In this document: positions 42,958-52,178 of the stretch, piece after piece
How the letters are laid out: every line of letters starts with the position of its first letter
How positions within the stretch are numbered: the stretch's first letter is position 1
NCBI GenBank assembly: GCA_934747965.1
Contig: CAKVHI010000004.1
Span: 50,170-114,169 of the forward strand
Source: an uncultured Clostridia bacterium
GTDB lineage: Bacteria; Bacillota; Clostridia; Christensenellales; UBA1242
Length of the DNA: 64,000 bases
Direction: 5' to 3'
Notes under the pieces: model-generated
Databases searched by the model: none
What the model saw: the letters and a program-made list of their open reading frames with translations, nothing else
What the model was told of the DNA's origin: nothing
Position numbers and translations under genes: made by a program

Positions 42958-45900
42958 ATGAATTTTAAGCGTATTGAAATTGTAGGATTTAAAAGTTTTG
43001 CAGACAAAACTGTAATAGAATTTGATGGCGGTATTACTGCTATTGTTGGTCCAAACGGATGTGGAAAAAGCAATGTTGCCGATTCTATCCGTTGGGTTTT
43101 GGGTGAACAAAGTAGCAAAACTTTGCGTGGAAGCTCTATGCAAGATGTTATTTTTGCTGGAACTGAAAATCGTAAAAGTTTGAGTTATTGTGAAGTAACT
43201 ATGGTGCTAGACAACAGTGATAAAACTTTAGATGTTGAATATACTGAAGTTTCTTTAACGAGAAAATTGTATCGAAACGGAGAGAGTGAATATTTATTAA
43301 ACAACACTCCTTGCAGACTTAAAGATATTGTTGATATTTTGCATGATAGCGGAATCGGAAGAGATGGTTATTCTATTATCGGTCAAGGTAAGGTTGATGA
43401 AATCGTAAACTCTAAGCCAGAGAACAGAAGAGTTATTTTTGAAGAAGCAGCGGGTATAAGCAAATTTAAGGCAAAAAAGATTGAGGCCAGCAGAAAGTTA
43501 GAAAGAACAAGAGAAAATCTTAGCAGGCTTAGAGATATTTTAAGTGAAATTGAAAAACAACTAACACCTCTTAAGCATCAAGCCGAAAATGCAAAAAAAT
43601 ATTTAGTTTTAAAAGAGGCCCTTAAGAAAGCCGAAATAAATAACTATATATATCAATATGACAATGCAAGCACAAATAAAGAGGCTATTAACATAAAAAT
43701 AAAAGCCTTAGAAGAAGAACTTAATGTAAGAAACGGCGATTTAGAAAATGTTATAACAAAATATAATGAAAATTTTGACAAAATTCAGCACATAGATAAA
43801 GACATTAACAGTTTATATCAAAAAATGATTGAACTTAATGTTAAACTTGAAAAATCATCAAGCGAAGCCAGTGTTGTTAATGAAAAATTAGCCTCAAATT
43901 CAAATGAAATTCAAAGAATTGAGCAAGAAGTTGAGAAATTAAAACAATCACTTATTGATGCCAAAAATGCACTAAACACAAAACAAGATAAAAAGGTAAG
44001 CAATGAACAAAAAATTAAGCAATTAAGTGAAGAAATTGAAAAAGCAAGAAGCAAATATCTTAAAATTGTTGATGAATTAACTAAAAGTGAAGATTTGAGT
44101 TTAGACAATCAAAAACAAGTTGTAAATGCTTTGAGCAAACTTGGAGATTACAAAAGCTCTTTAAGCAAAAAAACAGCCGAAAAGGAAAGTGTTGAAGAAA
44201 AAATTGATGAAGTTAATGCATTGCTTAATGCTGAAACAATAAAAAATGTTGAATTTTCAAGCACTATGAGCAAGTTAAATGAACAAATTGACAGTTTTAA
44301 TGCACGAAAGTTAGATTTAAAAACTCAAACAGCAAGTGAACTTAACCGCTTTAATGAAAATGTTTTGAAACTAAAAAATATTGAAGAAAAATTATCAAAT
44401 GTAAACAATTCTTTGGCTATTTTGGATAGTCGAAAAAAAGTTTTGACAGAAATGCAAAAAGACTTGGAAGGTTTTAACAACTCAGTTAAAAATCTTATTA
44501 AACACAGTGAACAAAATGAGCAATTAAAAAAGCAATTTGTTGGTGTTGTTGCAAGTTTGATGCAAGTGCCTCAAAAATTTGAAACTGCGATTGAAATGGC
44601 ACTTGGTGGAGCTGTTCAAAATGTTGTAACTGAAAATGAGCAAAATGCAAACAGTTTGATTGATTATTTAAAACAAAATGCTTTGGGAAGAGCAACTTTT
44701 TTGCCAATCACAAGTGTAAAACCACGCAAAATTGAAGATAGATTTTTAACAAAACTTAAGTTAAATGGTGTTTTTGGAATTGCAAGTGATTTGATTAAAT
44801 ATGACGGAAAACTTAAAAATATTTTTGAAAGTTTGCTAGGAGCAACTGTAATAGTTAATGATTTACCTCTTGCAATAAGTCTTGCAAAGGAGTGTGGATA
44901 TGCGTTCAAAATTGTAACACTTGATGGCGATGTTATTAATCCTGCGGGCTCGATTTCGGGCGGAAGCAAAAAAAATAGTGTTTCTAATTTGATTGGCAGA
45001 CAGCGTGAAATTGAAGAAATAGAAAAACATCTTGAGAAGTTAAATTTAGAGCGAACAGAAAATGAAAGTTTGAAAGACAAACTGATGCAAGCCACAAATT
45101 CTAGTCAAGAAAAAATTAAACAAAACAACACTGAATTTCACAACATTGAACTAGAACTTACATCTTCAAATGAAAAACTTGCAAATTTAAAAGTTTCAAA
45201 TGAAGAAAGTCAAAAAATTATTGCAAATTTAAAACAATCTTTGCAAACTTTAAACTTGAACAAGTCAAACTTTGAAAATGAAATTCTAGAACTTGAAACA
45301 ATTATTTCTTCTATTAACACAAACAACACAGATGCAACAAATGCAATATCAAAAACCAAAGAGCAATTTGATGAACTTAAAGCTGAAAGAGATAATTATA
45401 ATGAAAAAATCACAACAATTAGGGTTGAAATTGCTGGTTTAGAGAGTGAAAATTTATCTTTAAACGAAGAAGAAATAAGGCTTAATAGTGATATTGATGA
45501 AAAGCAAAATATTATTCAAGAAAATCTTGAAAATTTAAACAAATTAAATTTGAACAAGCAAAGTTTATTAAACAAACTTGAACTTATAAAACAAAATGAA
45601 AATTACAAAGCTTGTGAGAAGGAAATTGAAAAGGTTAAATCAAAACTTGATGGTCTTGATGACTATAAACAGCAACTTCAAATTAATTTGAAAGAACTTG
45701 ATGAAGACCGCAGTAATTTTACAAATCAAATTTCTAAACTTCAAAACAAAAAAAGCATGGAAGAGTTAAATCTTACAAAAATAGACACAGAACTTGAAAA
45801 TATGCAAGAACGAGTTTGGGAGGCTTATGAACTTACTTATGCATCAAGTTTGGAATATAAGATTGAAAACTATAACCTTGAAGAAGGCTTGATTGAAGCG

Positions 45901-46575
45901 AACAAAAATAAGCGTGAAATTGACAAACTTGGTTATGTAAATGTTAACGCAATAGAAGAAAGTGTGGCTCTTAATGAAAGGTTTGAAACTTTGAATGCTC
46001 AAGTTACAGACCTTGAAAAGGCTGAAGAAGATACAAGCAAAGTTATTCGTGAACTTAACAGCGAAATGGTCAACAGATTTACAACTGAGTTTTCAAAAAT
46101 TAATGACAACTTTAAAAGAGTGTTTAAAGAATTGTTTGGTGGCGGAAGGGCAGAGTTAATTTTGGTTAAACCAGAACTTGACCCCGAAAGCGATGAAAAA
46201 GAATGTGATATTTTGGATGCTGGTGTTGATATTATTGCTGAACCACCCGGAAAAAGTCTTAAAAATCTTTCACTTCTAAGTGGTGGTGAAAAAGCTTTAA
46301 CTGCTATTGCAATTTTATTCTCTATTTTAAAATTAAAGCCAATGCCATTTTGCTTGCTAGATGAAATTGAAGCAGCCTTGGATGATGCCAATGTTGGAAG
46401 ATTTGCAAAATATCTTAACCGTTTTTCAAGTGAAACTCAATTTATTGTTATAACTCACAGAAAACCAACAATGGAATTAGCAGACAGACTTTATGGTGTT
46501 ACTATGCAAGAAAAGGGCGTGTCAAAAATAGTATCTGTTAAACTTAGTGATGTTAACTTGGATGAAAATAATTAA
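42958..46575 (+). CDS. smc: Chromosome segregation protein SMC
   Basis: The ATPase of bacterial condensin, 1205 residues. Walker A is GPNGCGKSN near residue 32, a long coiled coil follows, the hinge lies near 520-650 (FVGVVASLMQVP...PAGSISGGSKK), a second coiled coil returns, and the C-terminal head has LSGGEKALTAIAILF and Walker B FCLLDEIEAALDD. ATG 42958 follows AAGAGG; the in-frame TTG at 42925 is rejected. Partner genes scpA and scpB are at 58-60 kb. ftsY follows, a conserved order in Firmicutes. Confidence 0.97.
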   Translation: MNFKRIEIVGFKSFADKTVIEFDGGITAIVGPNGCGKSNVADSIRWVLGEQSSKTLRGSSMQDVIFAGTENRKSLSYCEVTMVLDNSDKTLDVEYTEVSLTRKLYRNGESEYLLNNTPCRLKDIVDILHDSGIGRDGYSIIGQGKVDEIVNSKPENRRVIFEEAAGISKFKAKKIEASRKLERTRENLSRLRDILSEIEKQLTPLKHQAENAKKYLVLKEALKKAEINNYIYQYDNASTNKEAINIKIKALEEELNVRNGDLENVITKYNENFDKIQHIDKDINSLYQKMIELNVKLEKSSSEASVVNEKLASNSNEIQRIEQEVEKLKQSLIDAKNALNTKQDKKVSNEQKIKQLSEEIEKARSKYLKIVDELTKSEDLSLDNQKQVVNALSKLGDYKSSLSKKTAEKESVEEKIDEVNALLNAETIKNVEFSSTMSKLNEQIDSFNARKLDLKTQTASELNRFNENVLKLKNIEEKLSNVNNSLAILDSRKKVLTEMQKDLEGFNNSVKNLIKHSEQNEQLKKQFVGVVASLMQVPQKFETAIEMALGGAVQNVVTENEQNANSLIDYLKQNALGRATFLPITSVKPRKIEDRFLTKLKLNGVFGIASDLIKYDGKLKNIFESLLGATVIVNDLPLAISLAKECGYAFKIVTLDGDVINPAGSISGGSKKNSVSNLIGRQREIEEIEKHLEKLNLERTENESLKDKLMQATNSSQEKIKQNNTEFHNIELELTSSNEKLANLKVSNEESQKIIANLKQSLQTLNLNKSNFENEILELETIISSINTNNTDATNAISKTKEQFDELKAERDNYNEKITTIRVEIAGLESENLSLNEEEIRLNSDIDEKQNIIQENLENLNKLNLNKQSLLNKLELIKQNENYKACEKEIEKVKSKLDGLDDYKQQLQINLKELDEDRSNFTNQISKLQNKKSMEELNLTKIDTELENMQERVWEAYELTYASSLEYKIENYNLEEGLIEANKNKREIDKLGYVNVNAIEESVALNERFETLNAQVTDLEKAEEDTSKVIRELNSEMVNRFTTEFSKINDNFKRVFKELFGGGRAELILVKPELDPESDEKECDILDAGVDIIAEPPGKSLKNLSLLSGGEKALTAIAILFSILKLKPMPFCLLDEIEAALDDANVGRFAKYLNRFSSETQFIVITHRKPTMELADRLYGVTMQEKGVSKIVSVKLSDVNLDENN

Positions 46576-46647
46576 TAATTATAAAAAATTTTGAATGTAA
46601 AACCATATTTATTCATATTTTTGAATAATTATGCAAAAAGGAAATTT

Positions 46648-47532
46648 ATGGGATTATTTAGTAAAATTAAAGAAGGACTTAAAAAAACAAGCCAAAAATT
46701 TAAAGAACTTTTTAAAAAAAGTGAACTTAATGATGAATTTTATGAAGAACTTGAATATATTTTAATTTCCTCAGATATGGGTGTTGAAACAACTGAAGAT
46801 ATTATTGATGAACTTAAAATAAGGGCAAAAAAACAAAAAATTAAGGAAAGTGAAAAAGCAAAAGAACTTCTAAAGCAAATAATTGTTGAAAAACTTGATA
46901 TTTGCGAGGAAGAGGAAAAATTTCCGCTTGCTTATTTGATTATTGGCGTTAATGGCGTTGGAAAAACAACGACTATTGGAAAACTTGCACATTTGTTCTC
47001 TTCTGATAAAAAAGAGGTTATTTTGGCTGCGGCTGACACTTTTAGGGCGGCAGCAAGTGATCAGTTGACTGAATGGGCAAACAAGAGTAAGGTTAAAATA
47101 ATAAAACACACTGAAGGAGCCGACCCTGCAAGTGTGGTTTATGATGCAATCGAAAGTATGAAAGCAAAAAAGAGTGATGTTTTGTTAATAGATACGGCAG
47201 GTCGACTTCATAATAAAGTTAATTTGATGGAAGAACTTAAAAAGATTTCTAAAATTGTTGCAAATAAATATCCTGAATGTGAATACAAAAAAATTTTAGT
47301 TTTGGATGCCACAACTGGGCAGAATGCCCTAAGTCAGGTTAAAGAATTTAACGAAATGATAGGCATTGATGGTTTGATTTTGACTAAACTTGATGGAACA
47401 AGTAAAGGTGGAGTTATTGTGCCAATTATTAACGACCTTCAAGTGCCAGTAAAATTTGTTGGTGTTGGCGAAAAAATGGATGACTTAATTCCTTTTGATG
47501 CAACAGATTTTGTTAATGCTTTGTTTGATTAA
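46648..47532 (+). CDS. ftsY: Signal recognition particle receptor FtsY
   Basis: The SRP receptor GTPase, 294 residues: a short basic N-terminus, the NG domain with GVNGVGKTTTIGKLA (G1), DTFRAAA, DTAGRLHNK and TKLDGTSKGG. It docks SRP-bound ribosomes at the membrane. The long acidic A domain of E. coli FtsY is missing, as usual in Firmicutes. ATG 46648 follows AAAAGGA. Lies 72 nt after smc, probably in the same operon, and ends in a terminator. Confidence 0.96.
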   Translation: MGLFSKIKEGLKKTSQKFKELFKKSELNDEFYEELEYILISSDMGVETTEDIIDELKIRAKKQKIKESEKAKELLKQIIVEKLDICEEEEKFPLAYLIIGVNGVGKTTTIGKLAHLFSSDKKEVILAAADTFRAAASDQLTEWANKSKVKIIKHTEGADPASVVYDAIESMKAKKSDVLLIDTAGRLHNKVNLMEELKKISKIVANKYPECEYKKILVLDATTGQNALSQVKEFNEMIGIDGLILTKLDGTSKGGVIVPIINDLQVPVKFVGVGEKMDDLIPFDATDFVNALFD

Positions 47533-47548
47533 AATTAAATATTCCTTT

Positions 47549-47588
47549 TAAAAAAATCTTAGATTGATTAAGAACTAAGATTTTTTTA
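47549..47588 (+). terminator. Intrinsic terminator after ftsY
   Basis: AAAATCTTAG/CTAAGATTTT stem with T run. Confidence 0.85.
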
Positions 47589-47673
47589 TTAAATTGTTTG
47601 TAAATTTTTAAATTTGTGTTAAAATCATTTATGTAAAACAAAAATTTTTTTAAAGGTTTTTAGGAAGGGTGAT

Positions 47674-49140
47674 ATGAAAAAAATAAAACATTTTTGCAAA
47701 TATTTATTATTAATTATTTTGCTAATTCCAGCAATGTTTTTAACTGCGTGTGTTTATAGCGAACGAAGTATCGTTGATATAAAAAAGACAAGCACAAATG
47801 GGCTGATTGATACATACACAATTACTTATTCCGACAACACTACTTCGACTTTTCAAGTAACGAACGGAAAAAATGGCTTTAATGGAAAAGATGCTCAGAA
47901 TGTTTCTATTGATGAAATTTATGAAGCATTAAAAGCGAAAGGTTACACAAAAAGTTTTGAAGAATTTTTGAAAGAGTACTTAAATTATGAAGTGCAAACA
48001 AGCGACAAAACAGCATCAATTAACACTGCATTAATGAGCAGTTTGAGCATATATAGTGAATTTAAAGTTATTGCTCAAGAGGCTACTGGAATATTTACTA
48101 CAAAAGATGTTAAAAAGACCTTGGTTAGTGCAGGCAGTGGGGTAATTTATAGGCTTGACAAAAATAATGGTGATGCTTATTTAATAACAAATTACCATGT
48201 GGTTTATAATAATGAAGCAAACGAAAAGATTGGGAAAATCTATGCGTTTTTGTATGGCTCTTCTGTTGAAGTATCATACAAAACAGACTCAAGCGGAAAT
48301 TATGTTTATGATGAAAATGGCTATCCAATTATTGTCTATGGCTTGGATGCTATTGAATGTACTTATATCGGCGGAAGTTTAAACTATGACATTGCCGTTT
48401 TGAAAATAACAGGCAATCAAATTCTTAAACAAAGTGATGCAAAAGCAATAAAAATAAGTGATAAATATGTTGTTGGAGATACTGCTATTGCGATTGGTAA
48501 TCCTGAAGCCGAAGGCATTAGCGTTACTGAAGGGATTGTTAGCGTTGAAAGTGAATATATTTCAATGACTGGTGTTGACAATGCAACAACTGTAACATTC
48601 AGAACATTAAGAATTGATACGGCAATAAATTCAGGTAATTCGGGCGGTGGACTTTTTAATGAAAGAGGCGAATTGATTGGAATTGTTAATGCAAAAATTG
48701 TAGACACGGAAATAGAAAACATCGCTTATGCTATTCCTAAAGACATCGCAATCAATGTTGCTGATAATTTGATTTATAATTATGAGTTAAGTGGCACAAA
48801 AAAGGTCAAAAAAATAACTATTGGATTAGCACTGCAAATTGATAATTCCAGAGCAGTTTTTGATAATAATACAAAAACTTCAAACATAATTGAACAAGTG
48901 AGCATAAAAGAAGTGCAAACTCAATCTGTTGGAGAAAGTGAAGGATTTAAGGTTAATGACCAATTAAAATCTATCACTGTTAATGACAAAACTGTTGATG
49001 TAACTAGAATGTTTAATGCCATAGACCTTGCTTTGACGATAAAAGTTGGCGACAGTGTAACATACACAGTTGTTCGAGATGGAGTTGAAACAAACATAAA
49101 TTTCACGGCTCCTGCAAGTGCTTTCGGGTTTGTTGAATAA
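47674..49140 (+). CDS. HtrA/DegP-like serine protease, lipoprotein form
   Basis: Encodes 488 residues. Signal peptide with lipobox LTAC (Cys26). Residues about 30-75 resemble the collagen-like linker region seen in surface lipoproteins (VTNGKNGFNGKDA). The trypsin-like domain has the triad His in ITNYHVV, Asp in NYDIAVLKI and Ser in NSGNSGGGLFN, and a PDZ-like domain (about 400-485) ends the protein. HtrA proteases degrade misfolded exported proteins; anchoring through a lipid rather than an N-terminal helix is less common. AAGGGTG precedes the ATG. Confidence 0.9.
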   Translation: MKKIKHFCKYLLLIILLIPAMFLTACVYSERSIVDIKKTSTNGLIDTYTITYSDNTTSTFQVTNGKNGFNGKDAQNVSIDEIYEALKAKGYTKSFEEFLKEYLNYEVQTSDKTASINTALMSSLSIYSEFKVIAQEATGIFTTKDVKKTLVSAGSGVIYRLDKNNGDAYLITNYHVVYNNEANEKIGKIYAFLYGSSVEVSYKTDSSGNYVYDENGYPIIVYGLDAIECTYIGGSLNYDIAVLKITGNQILKQSDAKAIKISDKYVVGDTAIAIGNPEAEGISVTEGIVSVESEYISMTGVDNATTVTFRTLRIDTAINSGNSGGGLFNERGELIGIVNAKIVDTEIENIAYAIPKDIAINVADNLIYNYELSGTKKVKKITIGLALQIDNSRAVFDNNTKTSNIIEQVSIKEVQTQSVGESEGFKVNDQLKSITVNDKTVDVTRMFNAIDLALTIKVGDSVTYTVVRDGVETNINFTAPASAFGFVE

Positions 49141-49208
49141 AAGAAATAAAAAATTGAAGAATGTATTAAAATTTAAAAACATTTTAACAGTGTGAATTGG
49201 AGAAAGAT

Positions 49209-49481
49209 ATGATTTTGAATGATTTATCATTAAAAGAAGATAAGGTTATTATAAAATTGAATGAAAATAATCGTAAAGCTTTTTTAAGACAAGCAAAAAA
49301 AGAGGGTTTCAAATGGAGTTTATCTCAAGAGATTAAGGACAATGATGAATGTACTTTTCATGTTGTGCTAGATTTAAAACTTAAAATAATTTCAAATTTA
49401 TCTACAATGTCTTACGTAAAATCAAAAGAATTACAAAAATTAAAGGTAATTACTTTTAAAACGGATGAAAAGTCATTTTAG
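49209..49481 (+). CDS. Hypothetical protein
   Basis: Encodes 90 residues from the ATG at 49209 after TGGAGAAAG; an ATG four codons upstream is within that ribosome site. Contains KVIIKLNENNRKAFLRQAKKEGFKW, suggestive of a small helical, basic fold. No family recognised. Confidence 0.55.
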   Translation: MILNDLSLKEDKVIIKLNENNRKAFLRQAKKEGFKWSLSQEIKDNDECTFHVVLDLKLKIISNLSTMSYVKSKELQKLKVITFKTDEKSF

Positions 49482-49574
49482 GGTATTTAAGCAGAGATTG
49501 TTATAAATTTACTGAAATGAAATTATTAAAATATATTATATATTACAATATTTTTAATTTATTTTAAAAATTTG

Positions 49575-49603
49575 TTGACAAAAATTGAATTTTATGATAA
49601 ATT
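49575..49603 (+). promoter_or_regulatory. rplU operon promoter
   Basis: TTGACA and TAAATT, 17-nt spacer; start of RNA predicted near 49610, giving a ~100-nt leader. Confidence 0.7.
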
Positions 49604-49607
49604 TTAT

Positions 49608-49708
49608 GCGTACCGCATATAAAAGGGCAGTTTAAAGCAAATGTTGTGATTAATTAAGTTTAAAGCAATGTTTCGCCTTTGGTAGCGAGTTTTAGCGAGG
49701 AGGAAAAT
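49608..49708 (+). promoter_or_regulatory. L21 leader RNA region
   Basis: The ~100-nt untranslated leader of rplU starts with a GCG(TACC)CGC-like hairpin and ends in TTCGCC..GGTAGCGAG..GCGAGGAGG, similar to the ribosomal L21 leader found in many Firmicutes. Presumed autoregulation by L21; based on position and partial resemblance. Confidence 0.55.
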
Positions 49709-49710
49709 TT

Positions 49711-50013
49711 ATGTTTTGTGTGTTAGAAACAGGTGGAAAACAATATAAAGTTTCTGTTGGTGATTGTTTCAATGTTGAAAAAATCAATGCTAATGTTAAC
49801 GAAAATGTTGATTTAAAAGTTTTAATGCTAGTTGATGGCGATAAAATTGAAACTGGAAATCCATATTTAGCAAAAACAGCAAAATGCGAAATTGTTAAAC
49901 AAGGCAAAGAGGCAAAAATTATTGTTATTCGTTATAAAGCAAAAAAGAATGTTAAAAAACGACAAGGTCATCGTCAACCTTACACTACTTTAAGATTAGT
50001 TGAAGTTAAATAA
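49711..50013 (+). CDS. rplU: 50S ribosomal protein L21
   Basis: Encodes 100 residues. MFCVLETGGKQYKVSVGD and the C-terminal KAKKNVKKRQGHRQPYTTLRL are classic L21. Preceded by GAGGAGG. First gene of the rplU-prp-rpmA operon; its last base overlaps the start of prp. Confidence 0.97.
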   Translation: MFCVLETGGKQYKVSVGDCFNVEKINANVNENVDLKVLMLVDGDKIETGNPYLAKTAKCEIVKQGKEAKIIVIRYKAKKNVKKRQGHRQPYTTLRLVEVK

Positions 50014-50348
50014 TGACAAATATTGAACTTTATTACAACGATGATAATAAAATTTGCAAAGTTTTGGTTTCTGGTCATGCTGGGTTTAAAAATTCTGACG
50101 ACATAGTTTGTGCTAGCATTTCTGCAATAACCCAAACAGCTCTTTTGGGGCTAATTAAAGTTGTTGGGCTTGAAATAGACTATGAAGTTGAAGATGGGTA
50201 TTTAAGTTTTGTTATACCGTCAGATTTATCCTTTGAAGACCAAACAAAAGTTGATGCGATTGTTCAAACGATGAAAGAAGGTTTGCTTGACATTCAGTCA
50301 GGTTACAAAAAATTTGTTAAATTGGAGGAAATATATAATGTTTATTAA
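50013..50348 (+). CDS. prp: Ribosomal-processing cysteine protease Prp
   Basis: Encodes 111 residues. The catalytic pair is His in VSGHAGF and Cys in DIVCASISAI. Prp removes the N-terminal extension of L27 in Firmicutes and relatives. It starts at the ATG overlapping the L21 stop and its end overlaps rpmA by 11 bp, so the three genes are coupled in translation. The L27 substrate here has the required extension. Confidence 0.95.
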   Translation: MTNIELYYNDDNKICKVLVSGHAGFKNSDDIVCASISAITQTALLGLIKVVGLEIDYEVEDGYLSFVIPSDLSFEDQTKVDAIVQTMKEGLLDIQSGYKKFVKLEEIYNVY

Positions 50349-50613
50349 TTTACAGTTATTTGCTCACCACAAAGGTGGCGGAAGCACAAAGAACGGTAGA
50401 GATAGCATTGCTAAACGCCTTGGTGTTAAAAAATATGATGGCGAAAGCGTTTTGGCAGGAAATATCATTGTTCGTCAAAGAGGAACAAAAATTCATCCCG
50501 GCAAAAATGTTGGTATGGGTAAAGACTACACTTTGTTTGCTTTAACTGATGGTGTTGTTAAATTTGGTTATAAATCAAAAGATAAAAAATGTGTTAACAT
50601 TGTAACTGAATAG
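50338..50613 (+). CDS. rpmA: 50S ribosomal protein L27 precursor
   Basis: Encodes 91 residues. ATG 50338 follows TTGGAGG; the upstream in-frame ATG at 50287 lies deep in prp. The first residues MFINLQLFA form the Prp-cleavable extension (cleavage expected after LFA), exposing HHKGGGS, which reaches the peptidyl transferase centre. The rest (KNGRDSIAKRLGVKKYDG...VRQRGTKIHPG) is typical L27. Confidence 0.97.
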   Translation: MFINLQLFAHHKGGGSTKNGRDSIAKRLGVKKYDGESVLAGNIIVRQRGTKIHPGKNVGMGKDYTLFALTDGVVKFGYKSKDKKCVNIVTE

Positions 50614-50620
50614 TAAAAAA

Positions 50621-50650
50621 ATAAAGAAGTTTTAAAAACTTCTTTTTTTG
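50621..50650 (+). terminator. Intrinsic terminator after rpmA
   Basis: AAAGAAGTTTT/AAAACTTCTTT stem with T run. Confidence 0.85.
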
Positions 50651-50692
50651 TTTCAATTTTTATAATCAAAATCGATTACATGCTTTTTAATA

Positions 50693-50721
50693 TTGCCAAA
50701 ATTTTTGAAATATGTTAAAAT
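50693..50721 (+). promoter_or_regulatory. ogg promoter giving a leaderless start
   Basis: TTGCCA, 17-nt spacer, TAAAAT, 5 nt, ATG at 50727. Confidence 0.7.
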
Positions 50722-50726
50722 AAACT

Positions 50727-51623
50727 ATGCAAAATTATTTTAAAGATAAAGATAAAATTGTTGTTACAAATTTATCAGATTTCAACATTACGCATATTTT
50801 GGAATGTGGGCAAATTTTTAGATATAAAAATATAGGAGACCACTATGAAGTTTTTAGTTTAAACAAAAAAGCAAAGATTTTTTGTTATAAAAATAAAGTT
50901 GAAATTGAAACAAAAGATGTTGATTATTTTGTTAATTTTTTTGACCTAGATAATGATTATTCATTTATTAAATCTAAACTAGAGAAATTTGAAGTTTTAA
51001 AGTCTGCAATTAAATTTGGATATGGAATTAGAATATTAAATCAAAATGCTTTTGAGATGATAATTTCATTTATTATTTCTGCAAATAATAATATAAAAAG
51101 AATACAATCTATAATTGAAAATATTTGCAAAAAATTTGGAACAAAACTTGATGAAGAAGATTTTTATGCTTTTCCAACAAGGGAACAACTTTTAAAGGCT
51201 AGTATAGCAGATTTTAGGCAAGCTGGTGCAGGCTATAGGGCGGAATATCTTTACAATGTTGTAAGACAACTTGAAAATTTTGATTATGACTTTATAAAAA
51301 ACAATCAAGTTGATAATTGCTTGCCAGTTTTGTTGAATTTAAGCGGTGTTGGCCCCAAAGTTGCCGACTGCATTTTGCTTTTTGCTTTTCACAAAAATGA
51401 TGTTTTTCCAGTTGACACTTGGATTACAAAAATTTATTATGAATTTTTTAAAGATTATTTTGAAAATTTAGATTTAAAGAAAGTCGATTTAAATGAAGAT
51501 GATAATTCAAAAAGAACAAATGTAAAATTAATCAGAAAAAATCTTGTTAATTATTTTCAGAACTTGTCGGGTTATGCTCAACAATATTTATTTTACTATA
51601 AAAGAAGTGCTAAAGATGTTTAG
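50727..51623 (+). CDS. ogg: 8-oxoguanine DNA glycosylase (OGG1 type)
   Basis: Encodes 298 residues. An N-terminal OGG domain (ILECGQIFRYKNIGDHYEV) is followed by the helix-hairpin-helix GPD fold: the catalytic Lys in LSGVGPKVADCILLFAF and the Asp in VFPVDTWI. Excises 8-oxoguanine and nicks the strand in base excision repair. The start is leaderless. The terminator hairpin overlaps the stop codon. Confidence 0.92.
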   Translation: MQNYFKDKDKIVVTNLSDFNITHILECGQIFRYKNIGDHYEVFSLNKKAKIFCYKNKVEIETKDVDYFVNFFDLDNDYSFIKSKLEKFEVLKSAIKFGYGIRILNQNAFEMIISFIISANNNIKRIQSIIENICKKFGTKLDEEDFYAFPTREQLLKASIADFRQAGAGYRAEYLYNVVRQLENFDYDFIKNNQVDNCLPVLLNLSGVGPKVADCILLFAFHKNDVFPVDTWITKIYYEFFKDYFENLDLKKVDLNEDDNSKRTNVKLIRKNLVNYFQNLSGYAQQYLFYYKRSAKDV

Positions 51624-51634
51624 CACTTTTTTTA
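51606..51634 (+). terminator. Terminator overlapping the ogg stop
   Basis: AGTGCTAAA/TTTAGCACT stem plus T run; the first arm is the last codons of ogg. Confidence 0.85.
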
Positions 51635-51711
51635 TTTTTATAACTAAAAAAAATAAGACAACTATGTAAAATTAAATTTTTAAAAAAATTTTAAAAACTA
51701 TTAAAAATTAG

Positions 51712-51740
51712 TTGATTTTTTTGTTTTAATGTAATACTAT
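51712..51740 (+). promoter_or_regulatory. nrd operon promoter
   Basis: TTGATT and TACTAT, 17-nt spacer. The -10 lies inside the first NrdR-like box, so a bound repressor would block it. Confidence 0.6.
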
Positions 51741-51781
51741 ATGTTGTATATTCAATCTTAAGCAAACACAATATCTTGTGT
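51734..51781. promoter_or_regulatory. Tandem NrdR boxes
   Basis: ATACTATATGTTGTAT (51734-51749) and ACACAATATCTTGTGT (51766-51781) both fit the NrdR palindrome and start 32 bp apart, three helical turns, as is usual for NrdR pairs upstream of RNR genes. Confidence 0.8.
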
Positions 51782-51899
51782 TTTTAGTTGTTTTTATGGT
51801 AAAAATATAAAATAATAACTAAAATCTATAGAAAAATAAATAACGTAAGTTTTGTAAAAAAGAATTGAGTAGTAAAATGGTTAAGAGGAGAAAAAATTT

Positions 51900-52178
51900 A
51901 TGATTAATCTTTATTCAACAGGTTGTCCTAAATGCAAAATTTTAGAGATGAAACTTAAACAAAAAAACATTAACTTTAACGAAATTTCTGACCTTGAAAT
52001 TTTAAAAGCAAAAAAAATTTTAAGCGTTCCGGTGTTAGAAATTGATAGCAAAATTTTTGATTTTGCACAAGCATGTAAATTAGTTAATAATTACAATCAA
52101 AAAAGTAGATTAGAAGATTTTTTTGAAAATCAAATTTCAAATGATAACGAGGGTAAAGATTATGGTTATAGATTTTAA
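51900..52178 (+). CDS. Glutaredoxin/thioredoxin-fold protein (NrdH-like)
   Basis: Encodes 92 residues. LYSTGCPKCKILEMKL holds the CPKC redox pair, VPVLEID the cis-Pro. It precedes nrdD with a 17-bp overlap and follows the NrdR boxes, so it is probably a reductant or regulatory partner of the anaerobic reductase. AGAGGAG stands before the ATG. Short for a thioredoxin; close to glutaredoxin-like proteins. Confidence 0.8.
   Translation: MINLYSTGCPKCKILEMKLKQKNINFNEISDLEILKAKKILSVPVLEIDSKIFDFAQACKLVNNYNQKSRLEDFFENQISNDNEGKDYGYRF

Noticed and set aside
44664..45095. 143-codon antisense ORF in smc
   Set aside because: A shadow of biased smc coding sequence with Ser/Phe/Leu-rich composition, no promoter or ribosome site.
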